Shown one piece after another: positions 1 to 5,100 of a DNA stretch of 7,360 nucleotides. Positions within the stretch are counted from its first letter, which is position 1. Each line of letters begins with the position of its first letter. The notes under the pieces were generated by a model. It worked only from the letters and a program-made list of their open reading frames with translations, made no database searches and was not told the origin of the DNA. The stretch lies in contig JAQGKC010000117.1 of assembly GCA_028290305.1 (NCBI GenBank), forward strand, positions 1-7,360, given 5' to 3'. The position numbers and the translations under genes are program-made. This stretch comes from Bradyrhizobium sp. (GTDB lineage Bacteria > Pseudomonadota > Alphaproteobacteria > Rhizobiales > Xanthobacteraceae).

Positions 1-103
1 GCCGCTGAGGCAGACCGCCGGACGTAGGTACCGCAGAAGCATTGTCGCGCTGTTCATTGCGTTCCCGATTTTCCAATGCAATCAATGGGGAAAACAAGCT
101 GCA

Positions 104-140
104 GGTGTCGGGGTTTAACACCGTAGCAGTCTCTCGCTAC
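104..140. repeat. Two tandem hairpins at the recombinase 3' end
   Basis: Two perfect 5-bp stems lie back to back: GGTGT (104-108) with ACACC (118-122), then GTAGC (123-127) with GCTAC (136-140). The second contains the recombinase fragment's stop codon. An alternative pairing, CTGC (100-103 region) with GCAG (126-129), overlaps both. No T-run follows on either strand, so this is not a typical intrinsic terminator. It could be a recombination-site remnant or chance structure. Confidence 0.35.
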
Positions 141-627
141 CACCAGTCCCCCCCCCCAGAACGCCGGGAGAAAGTCGGGGCCTGCAGCAATTCATCGAGT
201 CGGCCGCGTAGCTCTATTTCCAGCTTTTCGCTGTTGGCCGGCGCGTGAATGATGATCGCCGAAATCAGCGTGTGAATCGAATCTTCCAATTCGCTCCCGA
301 TCGCCAGATCGGGGCGAGGCAGCAATGCCGCCAGCCGGTCGAGGTCGGCCCGGTAGCGATCGAGCGCGGCCGGGTGCAGCGTGATGACGTTGTCGCCTTC
401 TTCGATCGCGGCAAGCCGGGCATCGATGTCGGCGCGTTCGGCTTCGAGTCGCTTGATGTCGCCGGCCAGGGTGGCCGGGTCGATGCCGGCCTTGATGATG
501 GCGTCGATCGCGGCCCGCAGTTCCCGGCCGATCGCGGCCTTGCGGCGTTCCAGTTTGCCGCGCTGGTTGCCGGCGTCGCGCGCCAGGCGCTTGCGTTCCT
601 CACTATAGACCGCGACATATTCGGCGT
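137..627 (-). pseudogene. C-terminal fragment of large serine recombinase
   Basis: The readable product, about 160 residues, begins near AEYVAVYSEERKR and has the charged, helical, coiled-coil character of the C-terminal region of large serine recombinases (resolvase/invertase type with a long C-terminal DNA-binding region). Recognisable stretches are RLARDAGNQRGKLERR, DIKRLEAERADIDARLA and ELRGRLDELL. The catalytic N-terminal domain with the active serine and the recombinase zinc ribbon are absent. Upstream of about 627 the frame stays open, but the residues become arginine/serine-rich nonsense, and the opposite strand reads as a Ku tail. The 5' end is therefore lost at a junction. The stop used here (137-139) lies just after a run of ten C (G on the coding strand). 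One additional G would carry the reading frame on through 31 more codons to a stop at 54-56. The fragment cannot be an active recombinase. The family call is fairly secure; the exact subfamily is not. Confidence 0.7.
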
Positions 628-831
628 GGCGAGAACGTCGTCGATTTGATGGACGCGTTGCGCAAGAGCATCGGCGGCGCAGAGGCGGCAACGAACTCCA
701 AGCCGGCCAAGAAGCCACGCAAGGTCGCAAGCGGTCAGAAGGAAATGCTCATGCCGATCGCCGGCAAGAAACCAGCGAAGGAGGCTGCGACGAAGAAGCC
801 GGCGGCCAAACCGCAGCGGAAGTCGGCCTAG
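628..831 (+). pseudogene. ku: C-terminal tail of Ku (NHEJ end-binding protein)
   Basis: Bacterial Ku is a homodimer that rings broken DNA ends and recruits ligase LigD in non-homologous end joining. Only the C-terminal tail is present, about 67 residues of a protein usually near 270-300. It starts with GENVVDLMDALRKSIGG, the conserved helix that ends the Ku core in rhizobial proteins. A K/A/P-rich tail follows, with GQKEMLMPIAGKK, and the fragment ends in KPQRKSA and a TAG at 829-831. The ring-forming beta-barrel core is missing. Reading upstream in frame past 628 gives HYRPRHIRR and no Ku-like residues, so the gene is cut there, exactly where the minus-strand recombinase fragment begins. An internal TTG/ATG at 646-651 could in principle start a 60-residue peptide, but no clear ribosome binding site precedes it. 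Confidence 0.72.
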
Positions 832-837
832 CGTATC

Positions 838-1134
838 GTGAAGCACCCGGTGACGCCGGACGGTCGCTACTTCGTCAAAGGTGATCGCGGGACCAAATCG
901 AAGCCGACCTCCGGACCTCACTTTGCTTACGGCTTTCTGACCATCCCGCCCAATGTCATTGTCGAACCGATCCATCCCAGGGCCATGCCGATAATCCTGA
1001 CGACCGACGAAGAACGCGACGTTTGGATGCGTGCGCCTTGGGACGAGGCGAAGGCCTTGCAGGGGCCACTGCCGGATGACGTGTTGCGGATCGTGGCGCG
1101 TGGCGCCGATAAGGAAGACCGTACGGCGGCGTGA
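838..1134 (+). pseudogene. Chimeric ORF: SRAP (YedK/HMCES-type) C-terminal part
   Basis: SRAP proteins cross-link to abasic sites in single-stranded DNA through an N-terminal cysteine (Cys2). This 98-residue ORF keeps only the C-terminal third of the family. [20 protein letters not shown] (residues about 31-50) contains the conserved Pro-Ile-His motif, with the His at residue 46 corresponding to the catalytic His of YedK (His160). It is followed by [20 protein letters not shown] and a tail ending [10 protein letters not shown]. Cys2, and the Asn and Glu of the active site, are absent. Residues 1-13 ([13 protein letters not shown]) do not belong to SRAP. They match the start of a small rhizobial protein that I remember as beginning [16 protein letters not shown]. 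The ORF thus appears to be a fusion with a junction near 877-890. GTG at 838 is the likely start inherited from that small gene, 6 bases after the Ku stop; no strong Shine-Dalgarno is seen. Confidence 0.68.
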
Positions 1135-1302
1135 GAAAGTTGTGCGACAGGCGCGGCTGCGCTCACGCCATGGCTTCAAACGAATCGCGATAGTGGGCGC
1201 GTCCGCATTCGCGGACCAGGCTCTCGTGAACCGCGCCGCGAGAGCGTCGCGGCCATGCGGCATCGATCCTTCGCGCAAGAGCAGATCATGCCCACCGGGG
1301 CA
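1135..1302. other. Gene-free stretch with two hairpins
   Basis: No convincing gene on either strand. Two perfect stem-loops stand side by side: GTCCGC (1201-1206) with GCGGAC (1211-1216) around an ATTC loop, and GCTCTCG (1220-1226) with CGAGAGC (1239-1245). The stretch reads open on the minus strand, but the residues look like antisense of a GC-rich repeat. It may be a dispersed intergenic repeat; that is a guess. Confidence 0.4.
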
Positions 1303-1352
1303 GAAACGAAAAACCGGACCTTTATGCAGTAGCCACCTGCACAAAGGTCCGG
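1303..1352 (-). terminator. Strong intrinsic terminator of the 28-aa gene unit
   Basis: CCGGACCTTT (1314-1323) pairs perfectly with AAAGGTCCGG (1343-1352). After one A/C mismatch the stem continues as TGCAG (1325-1329) with CTGCA (1337-1341), giving about 15 bp around a 7-base loop. On the minus strand the stem is followed by TTTTTCGTTT, the classic U-tract, so it should end transcription coming from the small gene at 1472-1558. On the plus strand the downstream CCTTGTCTT is much weaker. Confidence 0.75.
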
Positions 1353-1386
1353 CCTTGTCTTACCTTGCCGCGACACCGTACGGCTG

Positions 1387-1443
1387 CAAAGGACATTTCA
1401 GATCCTTTGGAGAGGTTTGTTGTGCGTCCGGGTTGCGACCCGG
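1387..1443 (-). other. Structured 3' region of the 28-aa gene transcript
   Basis: Between the small gene's stop and its terminator lie two further hairpins. CAAAGGA (1387-1393) pairs with TCCTTTG (1403-1409), and CCGGGT (1428-1433) pairs with ACCCGG (1438-1443) around TGCG, extended with a wobble by TTGTG/CGCAA. A transcript from the minus strand would carry about 120 untranslated bases that are almost wholly base-paired. This could stabilise the mRNA or be a small RNA in its own right; there is no direct evidence for either. Confidence 0.4.
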
Positions 1444-1471
1444 AGGCGCAATGTCTCAGTCGTGGATACGA

Positions 1472-1558
1472 CTACTTCTTTTTCTTTGAAGTCTTCTTTG
1501 CCACCTTCTTGGTGGCTGCCTTCGCGGTCTTCTTTGCCTTCTTCGCTTTCTTGGCCAT
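1472..1558 (-). CDS. 28-aa lysine-rich histone H1-like peptide
   Basis: The product is 28 residues, 15 of them lysine and most of the rest alanine or threonine. It begins MAKKAKKAKKTAKAATKK and ends in four lysines. This is the AKK-repeat composition of bacterial H1-like nucleoid proteins and of lysine-rich tails such as that of Ku, so a role in binding DNA or RNA through charge is likely but unproven. The start is well supported: AGAGGA stands 4 bases before the ATG, and no in-frame extension resembles the protein. The gene has its own transcription context, with a possible promoter upstream and a strong terminator downstream, and nothing suggests it is a fragment of a longer ORF. Lysine is coded AAG almost throughout, typical of high-GC genomes. 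Very short rhizobial proteins of similar composition exist to my knowledge. It has no catalytic or membrane segment. Confidence 0.72.
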   Translation of the reverse strand: MAKKAKKAKKTAKAATKKVAKKTSKKKK

Positions 1559-1629
1559 GTCGTCCTCTGTAAAAAATGGGCTCAGTGAACATGCTCATGC
1601 CGTGTATCGACATGCACAACATTGAGACG

Positions 1630-1656
1630 ATATTACAAATGCAAAATTGATACCAA
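1630..1656 (-). promoter_or_regulatory. Possible promoter for the 28-aa gene
   Basis: On the minus strand TTGGTA (1651-1656) and TAATAT (1630-1635) could be -35 and -10 boxes, separated by 15 bases, which is short of the usual 17. They lie in a locally AT-rich patch about 75 bases upstream of the start codon, in contrast to the GC-rich surroundings. This is a weak call based on matches alone. Confidence 0.25.
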
Positions 1657-2046
1657 CGAGTCGTGAAGTCGCTCTTGAGTCGCTCGCCGGGGGCAGTCGG
1701 TCCCGCGTCCCGCCTTCGGCGGCGCTATGCTGACGCTCCTGCGGCTGCCCTTTTAACCGGTCTCGCGACCCGCGAGTGGTCTCCGCTGGCGCTCCGCCCA
1801 TACGCTTCTTTTCTCTATTGAAGAACTATGGGGCTCCGCCCCTCGCGCGCACCAGGGTGAAGCGCCGGCAAACGCCGGCGCCGACCCGAGCGGTATCCCC
1901 GGTCTTCCGCGCTTCCTCACTTCCTGAATCTTCGCGGCCAGTCATGCGCTTGTGCAGACCCGCTCTTCGAGCGGCCCTTAAGGGCGGGCGATCCCCCTCC
2001 ACTCGGGTCGCCCTGGCACTTGCTACCCCCGGTCTCGCCGACGGGC

Positions 2047-2079
2047 AGGGGCGCAGGCGCAGGTGCGCTCTGCGCCCTT
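2047..2079 (+). promoter_or_regulatory. Long hairpin just upstream of the ParB-like gene RBS
   Basis: GGGCGCA (2049-2055) pairs with TGCGCCC (2071-2077), extended by A-T and G-T pairs to about 9 bp. Inside it GCGCA pairs with TGCGC. The 3' foot ends 6 bases before the Shine-Dalgarno AAGGAG (2086-2091). The placement fits a leader structure that affects translation or transcript stability. There is no U-tract, so it is not a simple terminator. Confidence 0.4.
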
Positions 2080-2085
2080 AACCCA

Positions 2086-2098
2086 AAGGAGTTCAATC
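2086..2098 (+). promoter_or_regulatory. RBS fixing the ParB-like gene start
   Basis: AAGGAG at 2086-2091 lies 7 bases before the ATG at 2099. This spacing selects that ATG over the in-frame GTG at 2063, which lies inside the leader hairpin. Confidence 0.75.
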
Positions 2099-2746
2099 AT
2101 GTCGGCCAAGCACGCAGAAACCATTGTGGAGGGCGGGACGGAGATTTTCATCCCGCTCAACAAGCTAAAGAAGTCCCCGAAGAATGCCCGCAAGACGCCG
2201 CACAGCGAGGCGGCGATCGAAGCCTATGCGGCGAGCATCGCCGCGAAGGGCATTTTGCAAAATCTGGTCGTCGAGCCGGAATTGGACGGCGACGGTGCGG
2301 CTACCGGCTTCTATTCCGTCACCATCGGCGAGGGCAGGCGCCTTGCCCAGCTTCTGCGGGTGAAGCGCAAGGAGATCAAGAAGACCGAGCCGATCCGCTG
2401 TATCGTCGATACCGCGAACGACCCGCACGAGATCAGCCTTGACGAAAATGTCACCCGGGAAAACATGCATCCCGCCGACCAGTTCGAGGCGTTCAAGAAG
2501 CTCGCGGACGAACGCGGTTTCGGCGCGGAGGAGATTGCTGCCCGGTTCGGCGTGACGCCTCACGTGGTGAAGCAGCGCTTGCGCTTGGGTGCAGTCTCCC
2601 TGAAATTGATGCAGGTCTATCGCGACGGTGAACTGACCCTTGAGCAGTTGATGGCCTTCGCCATTGCTGAGGATCATGCCCGCAGGAGGCAGTGTACGAG
2701 CGATTATCGTATAACCGTGATGCCAGCACCATCCGCCGCCTGTTGA
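2099..2746 (+). CDS. parB: ParB/RepB/Spo0J-like protein, N-terminal part (frameshifted)
   Basis: ParB-type proteins bind centromere-like DNA and, in classical systems, use CTP to spread as a clamp in plasmid or chromosome partition. The N-terminal domain is clear. IPLNKLKKSPKNARK (about residues 18-32) starts the ParB/sulfiredoxin-like fold. TIGEGRRLAQL (75-85) matches the conserved GxRRxxA nucleotide-site motif. ENVTRENMHPADQFEAF (116-132) matches the ENxxRxxLxPxExA box. A helix-turn-helix follows (AEEIAARFGVTPHVVKQRLRL, about 143-163). Homology stops at EDHAR (residue 195). After it the frame gives about 20 unrelated residues and a TGA, while the neighbouring frame continues naturally as QEAVYERLSYN. 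One base appears to be missing after about 2682, giving a truncated protein with the DNA-binding core but no C-terminal region. No ParA partner gene is visible in the window. The start has a good Shine-Dalgarno. Confidence 0.82.
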   Translation: MSAKHAETIVEGGTEIFIPLNKLKKSPKNARKTPHSEAAIEAYAASIAAKGILQNLVVEPELDGDGAATGFYSVTIGEGRRLAQLLRVKRKEIKKTEPIRCIVDTANDPHEISLDENVTRENMHPADQFEAFKKLADERGFGAEEIAARFGVTPHVVKQRLRLGAVSLKLMQVYRDGELTLEQLMAFAIAEDHARRRQCTSDYRITVMPAPSAAC

Positions 2747-4134
2747 CGGAGACCCATGTGGCCGCCACGGATCGCCGCGCGGTGTTTGTTGGCGCGGAGG
2801 CCTACACGGAGGCAGGCGGCACGATCCTGCGCGACCTCTTTACCGAGGATCGTGGCGGTTACTTCGAGGATGTGGCGCTGGTCGATCTGTTGGTGATCGC
2901 AAAACTCGGGCGCGCGGCAGATGCCTTGCGGGAGGCGGAGGGTTGGAAAGGGACCCAACCCCATCTCGACTTTCCGCACGCCCATGGCTTGCGCCGGACG
3001 TACCCGCAGCCGGTGGAGCTTTCGGTGGAAGATCAGGCCGCCCTTGATGCTGCGCAGGCCGAATTCAACAGCCTGACCCAGCAGCACGAGACGGCCGAGG
3101 AACTTTCTGACGACGTGGACGCGCGGTTTGGCGAGCTTGAGGCCGAAATCGAGCGGTTGGAAGCCAAGCGACAGGCCTATGACCCCGAACACATCGCGCG
3201 CGGCGGCGCTTTCGTCATCCTCAACCATGATGGCAGCGTGCGGATCGAACGTGGCTTCATCCGAACCGAGGATGAAAAACCCCAACCCGAAACCGAGCAT
3301 GCGGGCGATGCTTCGGAGAGCGCCGACGCCGAGAGTGGTGACGGCCGGTCGGCGGAGGATGGGGACGGGGAAGCGGACCAGAGCTCCACGGACGACGAGG
3401 AAGAAAACGACAGTCCGTTGTCGGATATCCTTGTTCGTGACCTTACCGCCCATCGCACCTTGGGGCTGCGGCTCAATCGGAGCGAACAGCCGGAGACCGC
3501 CGTCGTTACCGTCACCCATGCGCTTGCCGCGCAAATCTTCTATCTCGGCGCGGAAGCACACGTTGTCGACATTCGTCCGGTCAACACGGTGCTGGCGTCG
3601 CATGCGGACGGGATCGAGGATACTCCGGCTGGCAAGGCATGGGCGGATCGTCATGCTAATTGGGCAAGGCAGTTGCCCCGTGACGTGACCAACCTGTGGA
3701 CGTTCGTGTCCGAACTTGATCCCGACAGCCGCATGGCGTTGCTCGCGCATTGCGTGGCGCTGACGGTCAACGCGGTCAAGTTGCCTTGGGAGCGGAAGCC
3801 ACGTGCGATAGCCACAGCCGAGCGACTGGCGGAAGCTGTCTCGCTCGATATGACGGGCTACTGGCGGCCGACCGTGCGGACCTATCTCGGGCGCATTACC
3901 AAGGCGCGTATCCTTGATGCAGTACGGGAAGGCGTTAGTGTTGAGGCGGCCGACCGTATGGCGGACATGAAGAAACCGGACATGGCGGAAGCCGCCGAGC
4001 AGTTGCTGGCTGTGACGGATTGGCTGCCTGCGCTGATGCGGACACCGAAAACCGTGCAAGAATGCGCAAAGCAATCGCAGACGAATGCTGCCACGGAAGC
4101 GGATGCAAACGCCTACGCCGACGCCGCCGAGTGA
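2692..4134 (+). CDS. ParB-like protein, C-terminal part after frameshift
   Basis: This is the displaced second half of the same gene. It is readable from QEAVYERLSYNRDASTIRR (codons from 2683 on) and open from the GTG at 2692, 480 residues. Together with the first half it would make a protein near 678 residues, the size I expect for the large plasmid-type ParB-like proteins of alphaproteobacteria and much larger than a chromosomal ParB. Visible parts in order: a helical region after the HTH (LLTETHVAATDRRAVFVGAE); a predicted coiled coil (AQAEFNSLTQQHETAEEL to LEAEIERLEAKRQAY); a hinge (GGAFVILNHDGSVRIERGFI); a very acidic D/E/S-rich linker of about 60 residues; and a conserved-looking C-terminal helical domain (WADRHANWARQLPRD onward, with GYWRPTVRTYLGRITKARIL and EQLLAVTDWLPALMRTP). 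No ribosome binding site precedes it, so it is probably not translated separately. A sequencing error at 2682 would restore an intact gene. Confidence 0.75.
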   Translation: MYERLSYNRDASTIRRLLTETHVAATDRRAVFVGAEAYTEAGGTILRDLFTEDRGGYFEDVALVDLLVIAKLGRAADALREAEGWKGTQPHLDFPHAHGLRRTYPQPVELSVEDQAALDAAQAEFNSLTQQHETAEELSDDVDARFGELEAEIERLEAKRQAYDPEHIARGGAFVILNHDGSVRIERGFIRTEDEKPQPETEHAGDASESADAESGDGRSAEDGDGEADQSSTDDEEENDSPLSDILVRDLTAHRTLGLRLNRSEQPETAVVTVTHALAAQIFYLGAEAHVVDIRPVNTVLASHADGIEDTPAGKAWADRHANWARQLPRDVTNLWTFVSELDPDSRMALLAHCVALTVNAVKLPWERKPRAIATAERLAEAVSLDMTGYWRPTVRTYLGRITKARILDAVREGVSVEAADRMADMKKPDMAEAAEQLLAVTDWLPALMRTPKTVQECAKQSQTNAATEADANAYADAAE

Positions 4135-4145
4135 TCGGCATAGCC

Positions 4146-4219
4146 GGGACCGTCAACGCGGTCCCGACCCTGCGTCTGCAACTGTCGAAAATTCAGCCGC
4201 GCGCCTGATGGCGCGCGGC
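4146..4219 (+). terminator. Two strong hairpins after the ParB-like gene
   Basis: GGGACCG (4146-4152) pairs with CGGTCCC (4159-4165) around TCAACG, 11 bases after the stop codon. A second, very stable hairpin is GCCGCGCGCC (4196-4205) with GGCGCGCGGC (4210-4219) around TGAT, 10 perfect GC-rich pairs. Neither is followed by a T-run, so they are not canonical intrinsic terminators. They may still stall polymerase or protect the 3' end. Confidence 0.45.
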
Positions 4220-4343
4220 CATCGTCATGACCCTTACAGTCCCACAGCAAGCGCTTTCGAAGGAAAGATCGCTTTAAGAGTCGCACCGGGTGCGCGCCCG
4301 TACGCCGGCCGCGAAGAGGACATGACTGTTTGACTCGGTTGCA
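4220..4343. other. Gap without a supported gene
   Basis: Nothing convincing is coded here. An ATG at 4228 opens only 16 codons (MTLTVPQQALSKERSL) and stops at 4278; it might be the start of a lost gene but cannot be assigned. Confidence 0.3.
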
Positions 4344-4632
4344 TCAGTCGCCGTTGCGGCAGGACCAGATCAACGTGTAGGCATCGCCGTCACTCTTGGC
4401 CATGGAGGCAAGATCGTCGCCGCGGAGCTCGGATCATCCAGCATGACCGAGAGATATTCACGGTCGGTCGCCCGCGCGGTCTTCTTCCAGGCGCAGTAAC
4501 GTGTGCGCGGCAATACGAAATCGAACGCTGTCGTTCCCAGGGTCACGTCTTTGTCTTCGTTGACACGCCAGCAAGCGCCTTTGCACGATTAGTGAGGCCG
4601 TGTCCTTGTGCCGGTTCGATAGTCGCAGTCAT
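4344..4632 (-). pseudogene. Degenerate second DUF736-like gene
   Basis: Homology is spread over three reading frames. The start is plausible: GGAG (4639-4642 on the complement) stands 6 bases before an ATG at 4632, giving MTATIEPAQGHGLTNRAKAL and a stop at 4543. A second frame reads TAFDFVLPRTRYCAWKKTAR then REYLSVMLDDPSSAAT (about 4525-4412). The third frame gives SMAKSDGDAYTLIWSCRNGD and a TGA at 4344-4346. The AWKKTxR, REYLSVxLDDP and YTLIWSxRNGD motifs are those of the C-terminal half of DUF736 proteins, small proteins of unknown function (about 100 residues) common on alphaproteobacterial plasmids and integrative elements. The N-terminal third does not match the usual MATIGTFT start. At least two indels are needed. 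It points away from the truncated DUF736 copy at 4913. The C-terminal match is good; the N-terminal assignment is weak. Confidence 0.6.
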
Positions 4633-4737
4633 GCTCATCTCCATCAGTCTGTTTTTGGACGCGTCCCACGCAACCTCGAATGGACGGATCATGCCCGAGG
4701 GGCGGCTTCGCCTCGATCGCCTTCCCGCAACGGCTCC

Positions 4738-4796
4738 GCCGGCTTTTTTCCCCTGCCGCGAAGTAGCGGCATTCCTCGCGAGGCAAAAAAGCCGGC
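4738..4796. repeat. 59-bp cruciform-like inverted repeat with internal arms
   Basis: The outer arms GCCGGCTTTTTT (4738-4749) and AAAAAAGCCGGC (4785-4796) are perfectly complementary over 12 bp. Inside are two more self-complementary units: TGCCGC (4754-4759) with GCGGCA (4766-4771), and the 10-bp palindrome CCTCGCGAGG (4774-4783). The whole can fold as a stem with two side hairpins. The arms lack a U-tract directly after the closed stem, so this is not a standard terminator. It could be a protein-binding or processing site, or a small mobile repeat. Confidence 0.6.
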
Positions 4797-4864
4797 TACC
4801 GCCGTCCTCCGCTGCGCTGCGGGCCTGACGGCTGCGGGCCGATCGCTCCCCGGGCCAAGGACCG

Positions 4865-4890
4865 CCATCGAGGCTGCGATGGTCGCAGCC
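4865..4890 (+). promoter_or_regulatory. Overlapping, mutually exclusive hairpins before DUF736
   Basis: CCATCG (4865-4870) can pair with CGATGG (4877-4882). Alternatively GGCTGCGA (4872-4879) can pair with TCGCAGCC (4883-4890) around a TGG loop. The two stems share bases and cannot form together. The second, 8 bp, ends 22 bases before the DUF736 ATG at 4913, which has no obvious Shine-Dalgarno. The geometry resembles a switching leader or an operator with dyad symmetry. Confidence 0.4.
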
Positions 4891-4912
4891 CGACAACAGA
4901 ACGGCGACCACC

Positions 4913-5062
4913 ATGGCTACCATCGGCACCTTCACTGCGTCGAACAACGGCTTCACCGGCTCGGTCAAGACCCTTACGCTCAACGTCAAGGCGACGTTCG
5001 TCGCGACCGAGAAGGACAACGACAAGGCTCCCGACTATCGCATCCTGGCCGGCGCCACCTAG
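4913..5062 (+). pseudogene. Truncated DUF736 family protein (N-terminal half)
   Basis: The 49 residues match the N-terminal half of DUF736: [20 protein letters not shown] followed by [20 protein letters not shown] and DYRILAGAT. The family usually has about 100-110 residues, continuing with an EFGAAWKKT-like stretch and ending in an IWSRRN-like motif. Here a TAG (5060-5062) follows directly after GAT, and none of the three downstream frames contains the second half. The gene was therefore cut at a junction rather than by a point mutation. DUF736 proteins have no established activity; they are typical accessory proteins near parB-like genes on plasmids and integrative elements. Start choice rests on the strong match of the first residues; the ribosome binding site is weak or absent. 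A stable 49-residue product is possible but probably not functional. Confidence 0.78.
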
Positions 5063-5100
5063 CCGCCTGCGGAAAATTCGCAGTAGTCACGCCCCCGGCG

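Larger units (their letters stand above)
1660..2098. other. Hairpin-rich gene-free leader upstream of the ParB-like gene
   Basis: No gene is supported here. The stretch is dense in perfect inverted repeats: GGGGC/GCCCC near 1829-1841; GCGCCGGC (1862-1869) with GCCGGCGC (1874-1881) around AAAC; CCGCTC (1960-1965) with GAGCGG (1969-1974); the 12-bp palindrome GCCCTTAAGGGC (1974-1985); and GGGCGA (1986-1991) with TCGCCC (2008-2013). Such a run of structures in front of a partition-type gene could include an origin, a transfer site, a ParB-binding centromere or an attenuating leader. No iteron or parS consensus was recognised, so the role stays open. Confidence 0.5.
4633..4912. other. Gene-free spacer between the two DUF736 copies
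   Basis: This 280-base spacer separates two divergently oriented DUF736-like genes and should hold the promoters of both. It is mostly inverted repeats, with the large one at 4738-4796 and the overlapping pair at 4865-4890. A weaker one pairs CGAGG near 4696 with CCTCG near 4711. No clear sigma-70 boxes were found. Confidence 0.45.

Noticed and set aside
104..140. tRNA-like arms in the two tandem hairpins
   Set aside because: The arms have 8- and 9-base loops, and no acceptor stem, anticodon context or CCA-adjacent pairing closes them into a cloverleaf.
265..1344. Minus-strand open frame of 359 codons
   Set aside because: It runs antisense through the SRAP and Ku fragments and out of frame through the recombinase fragment. 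Its residues are R/S/T-rich without family-like motifs.
2704..4074. Minus-strand open frame of 456 codons
   Set aside because: It is fully antisense to the ParB-like gene, which has clear motifs. Long antisense frames are expected in high-GC DNA.
4543..5025. Minus-strand open frame of 160 codons
   Set aside because: It crosses the cruciform spacer and the DUF736 start on the other strand. Only its last 30 codons coincide with the start of the DUF736-like pseudogene.
4600..5100. Plus-strand extension of the Gly/Asn-rich peptide frame to 4600
   Set aside because: The extension runs out of frame across the hairpin spacer and the DUF736 fragment. Only the part from about 5070 looks like protein.
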